Source: Halomonas sp. (GTDB lineage: Bacteria; Pseudomonadota; Gammaproteobacteria; Pseudomonadales; Halomonadaceae). From it: DNA of 64,000 bases. The position numbers and the translations under genes were made by a program. Positions within the stretch are counted from its first letter, which is position 1, and each line of letters starts with the position of its first letter. Below the pieces are notes generated by a model, which saw only the letters and a program-made list of their open reading frames with translations, was not told the origin of the DNA and searched no databases. The DNA lies in assembly GCA_018401555.1 (NCBI GenBank), contig JAGYKP010000081.1, forward strand, positions 62,001-126,000. Direction: 5' to 3'. This document shows positions 10,077-19,522 of the stretch, in pieces.

Positions 10077-11288
10077 GCACCGCCCTCCAGGCGCCGATAG
10101 CGACGACGCAGTCGGGTACGCACCCCCTCGGCCAGGGTATTGACCAGGAAGGTGAAGGCGAACAGCAGCAGCGCCGCCAGGAACAGCAGCCGGTAGTGGG
10201 TACCGCCGGCGGCGGCCTCGGGCAGCTCGATGGCGATGGTGGCCGACAACGAGCGCAATCCCTCCAGCGGGTTGAGGCTCATCAGGGCGGTGTTGCCGCT
10301 GGCCATCAGCACGATCATGGTCTCGCCCACCGCGCGGCCGGCGCCGATCATCATCGCACTGAAGATACCCGGTGCGGCGGCGGGCAGCATCACCTTCCAG
10401 AGCGTCTGCCAGCGCGTGGCCCCCAGCGCTCTGGGCACCCTCGCCGAGGCTGTCGGGCACCCCCGGCCAGGGCATCCTCGGCCAGGGCATAGATGCCGGG
10501 AATCACCGCGAAACCCATGGCCAGGCCAACGACCATGGCATTGCGCGCCGCATAGTCGAGGCCCAGAGTAGTGGCTAGCCAGCCACGCAGGTCGCCCCCG
10601 ACCAGCATGGCCTCGGCCACCGGCGCAAGCCACAGGGTGGCGGCTCCTACCAGCACCAGCCAGGGCATCAGCCACAGCCCCGCCCAGCCGAGGGGCAGCC
10701 GCTCTCTCAGGGGAACCGGCAGTAGTGCCCTGCCTCCCCCCGCCAGCAGTGCCCCGAGGGCAGCATCACCAGCAGCAGCAGGGCGGCGGCCAGGTGACGC
10801 TCCACCCAGGGCGCCAGCAGCATGCCGGCAACGAAGCCGATCACTACCCCGGGCAGCGCCTCCATCAGCTCCAGGGTGGGCTTCAGCCGGGCACGCAGGC
10901 GGCGCGGCATGTAGAGCGCCGAATGAACGGCGGCGCCCAGCGCCAGGGGCACCGCGAACAGCAGCGCCCACAGCGCGGCCTTGAGGGTGCCCCAGGCGAG
11001 CGGCGCCATGCCGAAGTGGGTGGTATCCCCTTCGACCAGTGGTTCGGGCCGCCAGCGATGCTGGGGGTCGGCGTAACCCTCCACCGGCTGGGGCCACCAC
11101 AGCTCTCGGGCATCCAGGGCATCTGCCCCCAGGAACAGCGGCACCACTTCCAGGGCCAGGAACACCCCGATGGCCAGCACCGAGACCACCACGCCGACGC
11201 CCCCCGCGGTGATCAGCAGGGTCGCCAGGCGGTCACGGACGCGGCGGCGGCGCAGAGCGGGAGAAGTGGGGACGTGGAGTCGTTGCAT
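10073..11288 (-). CDS. pstC: Phosphate ABC transporter permease PstC, unusually short (two frame breaks)
   Basis: Starts at ATG 11288 behind a GGAG site. Parts: an N-terminal membrane helix (LITAGGVGVVVSVLAIGVFL), a short periplasmic stretch, then the permease core WGTLKAALWALLFAVPLALG, LELMEALPGVVIGFVAGM, GATRWQTLWKVMLPAAAPG and a last helix near LLFAFTFLVNTLAEG. The frame breaks near 10740 and 10460. The total of about 405 codons is much shorter than the long PstC I know from Pseudomonas, which has a large soluble domain after the first helix; here that domain is absent. Together with PstA it forms the channel for phosphate. Confidence 0.86.
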
Positions 11289-11343
11289 GGCCGCTCCATG
11301 GGCGTGAGAAAGAGGCGCGAGCGCACCGCCTTACGACATGTGA

Positions 11344-11362
11344 GTGACAGTGCGCGTGACAC
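11344..11362 (-). promoter_or_regulatory. Weak Pho-box-like repeat in the pstS-pstC gap
   Basis: On the minus strand the heptamers GTGTCAC and CTGTCAC lie in tandem, but they start 12 rather than 11 bases apart. That spacing does not match the normal Pho box, so an internal PhoB-dependent start for pstC is only possible. One indel error would correct the spacing. Confidence 0.3.
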
Positions 11363-11387
11363 TGGCTATTCGGCGAGCCGACAGCGA

Positions 11388-11415
11388 GGCCAGCCATTCC
11401 ATCGCTGGCTCGGCC
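11388..11415 (-). other. Hairpin between pstS and pstC
   Basis: GGCCAGCCA can pair with TGGCTCGGCC, with one bulged base and a nine-base loop. It sits in the 141-base gap after pstS and has no T-tract. Such hairpins after genes for binding proteins often stabilise the upstream message, which would keep PstS more abundant than the permeases. The role is inferred. Confidence 0.4.
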
Positions 11416-11429
11416 CAGCCGCTCGTCTG

Positions 11430-12346
11430 TCAGGAGCCGACGAAGCCCTGCTCCTCGACCACCGCCTGACCGAGCGGGGAGAACACCAGTTCGAGGAAGG
11501 CTTGCTCCGGAGCCGGCAGCGCACTGCCTGGGGGCAGGTTCAGGTAGAGATAGAGGGAGCGCGACAGCGAATAGTCGCCACGGCGGACCGCCTGCGGCGT
11601 AGGTGCGAACGTGCCTCGCCTGTGGAGTCGGCACGCGGCAGCGCCTTGACGCCTGCAGTCAGGTGATTGAGACCGGCGAAGCCGATGGCCGCGGGACTCG
11701 GCGGCCACCGCGGCCACCACCGCGGCCGAGCCGGGGTGCTCGTTGAGGTGCACCCGATAGCTGCCACCGCACAGCGCCCGCATGCGGAACAGGTCATGGG
11801 TGCCCGAAGCGACGTTGCGCCCATGCAGCACGATGCGATCGCCCGGCAGCTCGACCCCCAGCTGCGACCAGCGCTCGATGCTCTCCTCGGCGCCGCAGCG
11901 GCGCGACTCGGAGAAGATGGCATCCAGCTCCCGCCGGCTTAGGCTCGCCAGCGGATTGTGGCGATGCACGATGACCGCCAGGGCATCGCGGGCGATCTCC
12001 AGCTCCACGGGGGGATAGCCGTGGCGTTCGCTGAAGGCCTCGCGTTCGACCTCGTTCATGGGGCGCGACATGGGCCCCAGACGCGTGGTGCCGGCCGTCA
12101 GGGCGGCAGGGGCACTGGCCGAGCCGCTGGCCTGGAGCTGCAGGCGCACGCCCGGGTGACGCTCGGTGAGCAGCTCGCCCCAGCGCAGCATCAGCCCCGC
12201 CAGGTAGCCGAGCCCACCGCACCCAGGGCCGACGACGTGCATCCTGCCGGCAGGCGCACCGCCAGCAGGGTCAGCAGCCCGCCGAGCAGCAGCGCCATCC
12301 AGCGCCCTCGCCTGTGCCCTTCTCTGGGCCTGCCGATTACCGCCAT
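11430..12346 (-). CDS. pstS: Phosphate-binding protein PstS (several frame breaks)
   Basis: Periplasmic phosphate receptor of the Pst transporter. ATG 12346 follows a strong GGAGG site and starts a basic, then hydrophobic leader (RWMALLLGGLLTLLAV) that fits a signal peptide. The frame changes near 12240. The mature protein shows the PstS-type phosphate loop ASGSASAPAALTAGTTRLGP, the phrase NPLASLSRRELDAIFSE and the loop NVASGTHDLFRMRALCGG. Further frame changes occur between about 11590 and 11710 before the end LELVFSPLGQAVVEEQGFVG. It belongs to the PstS-like/phosphate ABC binding family and is the first gene of the operon, behind a Pho box. Confidence 0.88.
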
Positions 12347-12479
12347 GCTACCTCCGCAGATCATTGCTCCCCCGGCCCAAGATAACCCTCCCCACCCGGC
12401 AGGTCGGACGGGGCTGGAGGGCAGGCCGGGCTGGGTTTACCATGGGCCGCGGTCTCGCCCCCAATAACAAGCCAGGATG

Positions 12480-12497
12480 ATGACATCTTCATGACAG
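12480..12497 (-). promoter_or_regulatory. Pho box at the head of the pst operon
   Basis: On the minus strand the heptamers CTGTCAT and ATGTCAT start exactly 11 bases apart, a near-perfect Pho box. It lies about 134 bases before the pstS ATG. A TGTTAT hexamer about ten bases further on may be the -10 element. The site also covers the start codon of the divergent thioesterase gene at 12491. Confidence 0.8.
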
Positions 12498-13060
12498 ACC
12501 TCGACGACAGCCCCCGCCCGCGGGGCGAGCTCACCCTCAAGCTGCTGGCCAGTCGCCAGGACACCAACCTCCACGGCGATATCGCCGGCGGCTGGCTGGT
12601 CGCCCATATGGATCAGGCCGCCGAACTGGCCGCCGACCGAGAGGCCAATGGCCGCACCGCCACCGTGGCCATCGAGGCCATGGACTTCCTGTGCCCGGTG
12701 CGGGTCGGCTCCATGGTGAACATCTTCACCCACCTGGTGGAGATCGGCCACAGCTCCATTCGCATCGACGTCGAGGTGTGGATCCGCCAGCCCCATGAAC
12801 GCAATCCCGACGAGCTCCACAAGGTCACCGAGGCGCGCTTCGTGATGGTGGCCATGGACGACGAGGCGCGCGCATCCGCGCCGGTGCCGTCGCCAGGACG
12901 CGAACCTGCGACGCCATGCCGAACCAGCGGGGCGCCATTCGGCGCCCCGCTCTGTCATACATGGTGCGTCTCCCAGGAGCGTGCCATACCGGACCACAAG
13001 ACGAGTCCGCCAGTTGCCAGGCACGCCTCTCTCAGGCGCCGACCGCCTCGCGGGCCTTGA
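12491..13060 (+). CDS. Acyl-CoA thioesterase, YciA-like hotdog fold
   Basis: Hydrolyses acyl-CoA to free acid and CoA, judging by family. The hotdog domain occupies residues about 8-130: TNLHGDIAGGWLVAHMDQAA holds the central helix, and then come VAIEAMDFLCPVRVGSMVNI and ARFVMVAMDDE. YciA homologues are about 130-150 residues, but this frame gives 189. The extra C-terminal part is Arg/Pro-rich, runs through a strong hairpin at 12927-12950 and overlaps the end of the convergent TRAP gene. The real stop is therefore probably earlier and lost through an indel. The ATG at 12491 lies inside the Pho box of the divergent pst operon. Confidence 0.82.
   Translation: MTDLDDSPRPRGELTLKLLASRQDTNLHGDIAGGWLVAHMDQAAELAADREANGRTATVAIEAMDFLCPVRVGSMVNIFTHLVEIGHSSIRIDVEVWIRQPHERNPDELHKVTEARFVMVAMDDEARASAPVPSPGREPATPCRTSGAPFGAPLCHTWCVSQERAIPDHKTSPPVARHASLRRRPPRGP
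12927..12950 (+). terminator. Perfect hairpin, likely terminator of the thioesterase gene
   Basis: GCGGGGCGCC and GGCGCCCCGC form a ten-base perfect stem around the loop ATTC. No strong T-run follows. It lies between the converging thioesterase and TRAP receptor genes and may act in both directions, although the thioesterase frame as written reads through it. Confidence 0.6.
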
Positions 13061-14120
13061 GGTGAGCGAACTCGCCGGCATCGTTGGAGGGCCGCACCAG
13101 CTTCTGGAAGGCGACGTAGGAGTCATGGACCTTCTTCGAGTCGGCATCGTTCTCGACCTGCTCGGCGATCACCTCCTGGGAGGCCTCGTACAGCGCCTTC
13201 ATCACATCCTCGGGGAAGGTACGCAGCTCGACGCCATGCTCGTTGACAAGGGTATCCAGGGCCTGGGCGTTGCGGTAGGCAAGCTCGCTGATCATCGCCA
13301 GGTTGGCGGCCCGGGCGGCCTCGGTGACCACCGCCTTGAGGTCGTCGGGCAGGGCGTTCCAGGCATCCAGGTTGACGGTGCCCTCGAGGATCGCACTGGG
13401 CTCGTTCCAGGCCGAGGTATAGTAGTAGTCGGCCACCTGGTGCAGGCCGAAGGCCAGGTCGTTGTAGGGGCCGACCCAGTCGGCGGCATCCAGCACCCCG
13501 GTCTGCATGGAGGTGAAGATCTCCGAGCCCGGCATGTTGACGGTGGTCACACCGATGCGGTTCATCGCCTCGCCGGCCAGCCCGGGCAGGCGCAGCTTGA
13601 TCCCCTGCAGGTCCTCCAGGGAGTTGATCTCCTTCTTGAACCAGCCGCCGGGCTGGGTGGTGGTGTTGCCCACCGGGAAGGGCTTGAGGTTGTGCTTGGC
13701 ATAGACCTCGTCCCACAGCTCCTGGCCGCCACCGTGATAGAGCCAGGCGTTGGTCTCCTGGGTGTTCATGCCGAAGGGCACGGCGGTGAAGAACTGCGCC
13801 GCGGCCACCTTGCCGCGCCAGTAGTAGGAGGCGGAGTGGCCCATCTCGGCGGTGCCGGCGGCCACGGCATCGAACACCTCCAGCGGCGGCACCAGTTCAC
13901 CGGCACCATGCACACGAATACGCATGCGCCCGCCCGACAGCGTCTCGATGCGCGGGCGAAAGTCGTTGGCACCGGTGCCCAGGGCCGGGAAGTTCTTGGG
14001 CCATGAGGTGACCATGTCCCAGGTGATGGTCTCCTGGGCATTGGCGGTAGAAACGAAGGGGGCAGCGGCGATACCGGCGGCGCCGGCGCCTAGCGTCTTG
14101 ATGAAGTTGCGGCGTTGCAT
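13032..14120 (-). CDS. TRAP transporter solute receptor, TakP-like, with a Tat signal
   Basis: An intact 362-residue periplasmic receptor of the DctP family. The N-terminus MQRRNFIKTLGAGAAGIAAA has a twin-arginine motif and a cleavable leader ending near STANAQ. Inside are HGAGELVPPLEVFDAVAAGT, the phrase WLYHGGGQELWDEVY and LDAADWVGPYNDLAFGL. These match my memory of TakP, which binds 2-oxo acids such as pyruvate with a cation, so an organic acid ligand is likely. TRAP systems also need DctQ and DctM membrane subunits, and none is encoded nearby. The neighbour upstream is uvrD. Confidence 0.9.
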   Translation of the reverse strand: MQRRNFIKTLGAGAAGIAAAPFVSTANAQETITWDMVTSWPKNFPALGTGANDFRPRIETLSGGRMRIRVHGAGELVPPLEVFDAVAAGTAEMGHSASYYWRGKVAAAQFFTAVPFGMNTQETNAWLYHGGGQELWDEVYAKHNLKPFPVGNTTTQPGGWFKKEINSLEDLQGIKLRLPGLAGEAMNRIGVTTVNMPGSEIFTSMQTGVLDAADWVGPYNDLAFGLHQVADYYYTSAWNEPSAILEGTVNLDAWNALPDDLKAVVTEAARAANLAMISELAYRNAQALDTLVNEHGVELRTFPEDVMKALYEASQEVIAEQVENDADSKKVHDSYVAFQKLVRPSNDAGEFAHLKAREAVGA

Positions 14121-14245
14121 GCGGGCATGACTCCGTGCGGATTGTTATATAAGGCCGCGCGGACGCAATGCACGCGCGGTAGTGTCCGTCGGACAGTATG
14201 CTCCAGGGCGGAACCCGCTCACAAGCTGCCCGCCTGTCGTGGACG

Positions 14246-16485
14246 TCAACGAAAGGTCATGTCGCCGCAGCGGTCGATCAGCGGCGTCAGCTTGGCGAAG
14301 CCCAGCACCAGCCACTTGTCCCCCTCGCCCTCGAAGCTGACCTGCACCCGCGCCCGGGGCCCCTCGACCCTCGGCGTTGAGGATCACCCCCTCGCCGAAC
14401 ACCGGATGGCGCACCCGCTGGCCCAGGGAGAGGGAGGGCAGGTCGTCGCCCCGTGTCGACCTCGCTCTGGCCGCAGATCCCGGCGCCGGGCGGCGCGGCG
14501 GTCACCGGCCGCGACACCTGACCGCGCAGACGCACCTCCTCCAGATACTCCTCGGGAATCTCGCGCAGGAAGCGCGAGGCGCGCTGGAATGTCTCCTTGC
14601 CGTGCAACCGGCGAATCTCGGCGTGGGTCAGGTAGAGCTTCTGCATGGCGCGGGTAACGCCTACATAGCAAAGCCTACGCTCCTCCTCGAGCCGCCCCGG
14701 CTCCTCCGCCGACATGCGGTGGGGAAAGAGCCCCTCCTCCACCCCGGCGATGAACACCACCGGGAACTCGAGCCCCTTGGCGGAGTGCAGGGTCATCAGC
14801 TGGACGCCGTCCTCGAACTCGTCGGCCTCGTGTTCGCCGGCGTTGAGCGCCGCCTCGGAGAGGAAGGCCTCCAGTGCCACCGCACCCTCGCCGGCTTCGG
14901 GCGGGTCGAAGGATTCACCCTGGGTGAAGGCCCTGGCCGCGGTGACCAGCTCCTCGAGGTTCTCGACCCGGGCCTGGCCCTTCTCGCCCCGCTCGTTGCG
15001 GTGGTGCTCGAGCAGGCCGGTACGCGCGATGACATGGTCGATGATCTCGTGCAGGGCGAGCCCCGCGCTGTCGTTGTCCAGGGCGTCGATCAGGTCGGCG
15101 AAGACCTGCAGGGCGCTGCCGGCACGCCCCTTGAGGGAGCCATCGGCCAGGCCGTCGTGAAGCGCCTGCCACAGCGAGACGCCGGCCTCCCGGGCACGCT
15201 GGCGCAGCAGCTCCACGGTGCGCGTACCGATACCCCGGGCCGGCACGTTGATCACCCGCTCCAGGGAGGCGTCGTCGTCGCGGTTGAGCAGCAGGCGCAG
15301 GTAGGCCAGGGCGTTTTTGATCTCCAGCCGCTCGTAAAAGCGATGGCCGCCATAGATGCGATAGGGCACGCCCTGACGGATCAGGGTCTCCTCGATCACC
15401 CGCGACTGGGCGTTGGAGCGGTAGAGGATGGCGATCTCGCGGCGATTGACGCCCTCCTCGACCCGTTCACGCAGGGTATCGACGATGAAGCGCGCCTCGT
15501 CCAGGTCATTGAAGCCGCTGTAGACCGAGATCGGCTCGCCGCGCTCGCCGGCGGTCCATAGCGTCTTGCCCATGCGCTCGGCGTTGTGGCTGATCAGGGC
15601 GTTGGCGGCCTCGAGAATGGCGCTGGTGGAGCGGTAGTTCTGCTCCAGGCGTACGGTCTTCGTGGCGGTGAACTCACGCTCGAAGCGGCGGATATTCTCC
15701 ACCCGGGCGCCGCGCCAGCCATAGATCGACTGGTCGTCGTCGCCCACCACCGTCATCGGCGTGGTCATGCCGGTGAGCAGTTTCAGCCAGGCGTACTGCA
15801 GGGTGTTGGTGTCCTGGAACTCGTCCACCAGCACATGGGCGAAGCGTTCCTGGTAGTGGGCCAGCAGGGCGGGATTGTCGCGCAGAAGCTCCAGGCTGCG
15901 CAGCAGCAGCTCGCCGAAATCCACCAGCCCGCCGCGCTCGCAGGTGAGCTGGTAGCGCTCGTAGAGCTCGACCATCTGACTCAGGTAGGCATCGCCGTGG
16001 ACGTCCACCTGGTGGGGACGCAGCCCCTCCTCCTTGCAGCCGGAGATGAACGACTGCACCTGCCGCGGCGGGAAGCGCTCGTCGTCGACGTCGTTCTCCT
16101 TGATCAGCCGCTTGACCAGGCGCAGCTGGTCATCGGAGTCGATGATCTGGAAATGCTGGGGCAGGCGGGCATCCTGCCAGTGGGTGCGCAGCAGGCGATG
16201 GGCGATGGAGTGGAAGGTGCCCACCCAGACGTGGCGCAGCGAGAGGCCCAGCAGCGCCTCCAGGCGGGTACGCATCTCGCGCGCCGCCTTGTTGGTGAAG
16301 GTCACGGCCAGCACCGCGTAGGGGGAGAGCCCTTCCGCCTGCATCAGCCAGGCGATGCGATGCACCAGCACCCGGGTCTTGCCGGAGCCGGCCCCGGCCA
16401 GTACCAGCATGTTGCCCTGGGGGGCGCTTACCGCCTCGCGCTGGGCGGCATTCAGGTGGTCGAGGATCGCCGTGACGTCGTCCAT
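14246..16485 (-). CDS. uvrD: DNA helicase II UvrD (C-terminal frame breaks)
   Basis: Superfamily 1A helicase that unwinds DNA in mismatch and nucleotide-excision repair. Motifs in order: Walker A VLAGAGSGKTRVL, Ia VTFTNKAAREM, Walker B DEFQDTN, motif III VVGDDDQSIYGWRGA, motif IV LEQNYRST, motif V LMTLHSAKGLEFPVVF and motif VI YVGVTRAMQKLYL. The start MDDVTAILDHLNAAQREAVS agrees with UvrD rather than Rep. The frame breaks near 14480 and again near 14370; the restored end KWLVLGFAKLTPLIDRCGD stops at 14246. The full length is about 746 codons, close to the family. It stands alone between hexR and the TRAP receptor. Confidence 0.93.
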
Positions 16486-16598
16486 GGGAAGGCATCGCTG
16501 CTCGGAAAATGGGCGAATAGCTTAGCATACTGGCCCATTCAGAGCCGGAGCCGTAACAAACCGGAGAGAGTCGGGGCTTGTCCCCGGCGCCCCCTGTT

Positions 16599-17462
16599 CT
16601 AGAGCTTCCCTTCCTGCTCCGGGAAGCGCAGCGGCGTCAGGCTCTTCTTCACTTCGCGGAGCTGCTCGGCCAGCTTGGGTCCGCGGGTCTTGGCCACACC
16701 CACGGCGAGCACATCGATCAACACCAGGTGGGCGATGCGCGAGCTCATGGAGTGTAGATCTCCGGTGTCCTCGTGGACATCGATATACAGCGGCAGGGTG
16801 ACCTCCTCGGCCAGCGGCGACTCGCTGGGGCACAGGCCAATCACCGTAGCGCCCGCTTCGCGGGCCAAGCGCACGCTGGCCACCAGCGCCTTGGTGCGCC
16901 CGGTTTGTGAAATCGCCACTACCACATCGCCCTCTTGCAGCGTCACTGCCGACATGTTCTGCATGTGCGGGTCGGCGTAGGCGGAGGTCGAGATCTGCAG
17001 GCGGAAGAACTTGTGCTGGGCATCGAACGCCACGGCACCAGAGGCACCAAAGCCGTAAAACTCCACCCGGTTGGCCATGGCCAGGGCGTTGATCGCCTTG
17101 CTCAGCGCCTCGTTGTCGAGCCGGTCGCGTACCGACAGCAGTGTGCCGACGGTGGAGTCAAAAATGCTGTGAGAGAACTCCGCCACCGAGTCGCTATCGT
17201 TCATCGAGAACTGGGCGAACTGACTACCGCTGGCCAGCATCTGGGCGAGCTGAAGCTTGAAGTCCTGGAAACCGTTGCAGCCAAGGGCGCGGCAGAAGCG
17301 CACCACGGTAGGCTCGCTCACCTTCGCCTCGGTGGCAAGGTCCACGATCCGCATATGGATCACTTCATCGGGGTTACGCAGCACGAACCGCGCTACCTTT
17401 TGTTCGGAGCGACGGAAATGCTCCATGCGGCGTCTCATTTCATCGAACAGGGCACGACTCAC
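16599..17462 (-). CDS. hexR: RpiR-family transcriptional regulator, HexR-like
   Basis: An N-terminal RpiR helix-turn-helix (VDLATEAKVSEPTVVRFCRA) precedes a SIS sugar-phosphate-binding domain (VEFYGFGASGAVAFDAQHKF, VVVAISQTGRTKALV). I chose the GTG at 17462, behind an AAGGAG site, because upstream codons give a low-quality extension; the product is about 287 residues. HexR in Pseudomonas represses central sugar genes (zwf, edd, gap) and responds to 2-keto-3-deoxy-6-phosphogluconate. No sugar gene adjoins it here, so the symbol rests on resemblance only. It diverges from the small gene at 17677. Confidence 0.83.
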   Translation of the reverse strand: MSRALFDEMRRRMEHFRRSEQKVARFVLRNPDEVIHMRIVDLATEAKVSEPTVVRFCRALGCNGFQDFKLQLAQMLASGSQFAQFSMNDSDSVAEFSHSIFDSTVGTLLSVRDRLDNEALSKAINALAMANRVEFYGFGASGAVAFDAQHKFFRLQISTSAYADPHMQNMSAVTLQEGDVVVAISQTGRTKALVASVRLAREAGATVIGLCPSESPLAEEVTLPLYIDVHEDTGDLHSMSSRIAHLVLIDVLAVGVAKTRGPKLAEQLREVKKSLTPLRFPEQEGKL

Positions 17463-17676
17463 GCGGAACTCCTTGGCTGGCCACCGCAGGGCGGCGACGG
17501 GGCGATCATGGTATCTGCCTACAGTATGCCCGAAGGCGAAGCGGGATGGGCAGCGCGGCCTTTCGTGGGGAGCGTTGGCACAGCGTTGTGGAAGAAAACC
17601 CACACCGTCATCATTCTGTCAAGTGAGGTATAGTAATAAATGCAGTGTCGCGTAGCGTCCAAGGAGAGTGTCGATC

Positions 17677-17892
17677 ATGCACAAGAGCGAACGGTTAACC
17701 TCCCTGAAGAGCGAACTCCTCGACATCTTCATGAGCATGGAAGTCCAGGAGCACGAACAGCGCAGCCGCACCGCCGCCCAGCGCCACCTGCGTGCCCGGC
17801 GCGGCATCGAGCTCCACGGCGAGTTCAAGCGGCTGTCGCGTGACATCGCCGAGTTGCCCGAAGACGAACTCGCCGAGGATGCCATGCACTGA
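17677..17892 (+). CDS. Small charged hypothetical protein
   Basis: A 71-residue basic and acidic protein, MHKSERLTSLKSELLDIFMS, probably all helical. A strong AAGGAGAG site ends nine bases before ATG 17677; an in-frame GTG at 17668 is too close to that site. The Arg-rich middle and the final PEDELAEDAM faintly resemble the PA3496 family of small proteins in Pseudomonas, but I cannot confirm this. It is followed at once by a strong terminator, which supports a real one-gene transcript. Confidence 0.6.
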   Translation: MHKSERLTSLKSELLDIFMSMEVQEHEQRSRTAAQRHLRARRGIELHGEFKRLSRDIAELPEDELAEDAMH

Positions 17893-17905
17893 GCCCCCCA
17901 ACACA

Positions 17906-17935
17906 CGACGAGCCCCGCCAGGGCGGGGCTCGTCG
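17906..17935. terminator. Bidirectional hairpin between converging genes
   Basis: CGACGAGCCCCGCC and its exact complement GGCGGGGCTCGTCG are separated by two bases, giving a very long GC-rich stem. It lies 14 bases after the small charged gene and 31 before the stop of the NSS transporter on the other strand, so it can end both transcripts. Confidence 0.75.
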
Positions 17936-17965
17936 GGGCATTCGCCCAGGTATCGCTGCGGCGCG

Positions 17966-19309
17966 CTAGATCAGGCCGTAGACGAATACCGCGATCACGC
18001 CGATCGGCGCTACCACCCGGGCGACGACCTGCCACAGCTGGGCCTGTACACCGGAGAGTCCCAGTTCACCCAGCACGCTGTCACGATCGAGGCGCCAGGC
18101 CACGAACAGGATCGCCCCCAGGCCGGTCAGCGGCAGCATGAACTTGCTGGTCAGGGTATCCAGGAAGTCGAAGATGTTCAGGCCTGCGATCGACAGTTCG
18201 CTCCAGACGTTGAATGACATCAGGGCGGCGATGCCCAGCGCCCAGACCGCCACGCCGGCGACCAGGGTGGCGGCCACGCGGGAGAGCGGGGTGCGCTCCT
18301 CGAGCAGTTCCACCGTCGGTTCCAGCAGCGAGATGGCCGAGGTCAGGGCGGCGAAGGTCAACAGCAGGAAGAACATCAGGCCGAGGATGGTGCCGCCTGC
18401 CATGTTGCCGAAGGCCAGCGGCAGGGTGACGAAGATCAGTCCCGGCCCCTCGCCCGGGCTCAGGCCGTTGGCGAAGACGATGGGGAAGATCGCCATGCCG
18501 GCGAGCAGCGCGATGACGGTATCGAAGATGATCACGGTGCGGGCGGTGCCGATCAGGCTGACGTCCTCGCCCAGGTAGGAGCCGTAGGCCATCATGATGC
18601 CCATGCCCAGCGACAGGGTGAAGAAGGCCTGGCCCATGGCGGCCAGCACCACCTCGCCGCTGATGGCGCTCCAGTCGGGGCTGAACATGAAGGCCATGGC
18701 CTCGCCGAAATGCCCGGTGGTCATGCCGTAGATCACCAGGATCACCATCAGGATCACCAGCGCCGGCATCAGGGTGCGCACGGCGCCCTCCAGGCCCTTG
18801 GTCACGCCACGGGCGACGATGAAGATCACCAGCGCCATGAAGGCGGTGTGCCACAGGGTCAGGGCGGTGGGGTTGGCCAGCAGGCCGCTGAACAGGGCGC
18901 CGATGCCGTCGGAGTCCTGGCCGCTGAACTGGCCGGTGATCGAGCCCAGGGTATAGGAGAGCGACCAGCCGCCGATGACGCTGTAGAAGGAGAGGATCAG
19001 GAAGGCGGCGAGCACGCCGCTGGCGCCGACCACTGCCCAGGCCGGCATTCGACCACTCTGGCGGGCCAGGTCGATCATGGAGTTGATCGGGTTCTCCTGG
19101 CCACGGCGGCCGATCATCCATTCGGCGACCAGGATCGGCAGGCCCACCAGGGCCACACAGGCCAGGTAGACGAGCACGAAGGCCGCGCCCCCGCTGTCGC
19201 CCACCATGTAGGAGAAGCGCCAGATATTGCCCAGCCCCACCGCCGAACCGGTGGCTGCCAGAATGAAGGCCATCTTCGATGACCACTGTGCGTGGGAGAG
19301 TTTCGACAT
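17966..19309 (-). CDS. Sodium-dependent NSS-family transporter
   Basis: A 447-residue inner membrane symporter of the neurotransmitter:sodium symporter family (LeuT fold, about 11-12 helices). The N-terminal signature WSSKMAFILAATGSAVGLGN and WRFSYMVGDSGGAAFVLVY is typical and contributes to the sodium and substrate sites in helix 1. Later helices include GQAFFTLSLGMGIMMAYGSY and LLLTFAALTSAISLLEP. Bacterial members usually import amino acids with sodium; in a salt-loving host that would be a natural choice, but the substrate cannot be read from the sequence. It is a single-gene unit between two intergenic gaps. Confidence 0.92.
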   Translation of the reverse strand: MSKLSHAQWSSKMAFILAATGSAVGLGNIWRFSYMVGDSGGAAFVLVYLACVALVGLPILVAEWMIGRRGQENPINSMIDLARQSGRMPAWAVVGASGVLAAFLILSFYSVIGGWSLSYTLGSITGQFSGQDSDGIGALFSGLLANPTALTLWHTAFMALVIFIVARGVTKGLEGAVRTLMPALVILMVILVIYGMTTGHFGEAMAFMFSPDWSAISGEVVLAAMGQAFFTLSLGMGIMMAYGSYLGEDVSLIGTARTVIIFDTVIALLAGMAIFPIVFANGLSPGEGPGLIFVTLPLAFGNMAGGTILGLMFFLLLTFAALTSAISLLEPTVELLEERTPLSRVAATLVAGVAVWALGIAALMSFNVWSELSIAGLNIFDFLDTLTSKFMLPLTGLGAILFVAWRLDRDSVLGELGLSGVQAQLWQVVARVVAPIGVIAVFVYGLI

Positions 19310-19522
19310 GTTTCACCCTGAGTGTACGTGTCGCCAACGGCCGGTTCGGCGCGATGGCGGCTTGTGCTTGTCATTGCCACGTCCAGGGCGCCCCGGGTCA
19401 CGGGACACCGTCAAGAGTGGCAGGGATCCAGGCAGGATCGCTGCCGCGGCCTAAAACTATCCGATCAAACGCTCGATGGCCAGCGTCTTTTGGGGCGCAA
19501 CGCTTGTCCCCCGGGAGCCAGC

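Noticed and set aside
17640..17676. A sigma70 promoter (TATAGT) before the small charged gene
   Set aside because: No -35 element stands at a suitable distance, so I did not list it.
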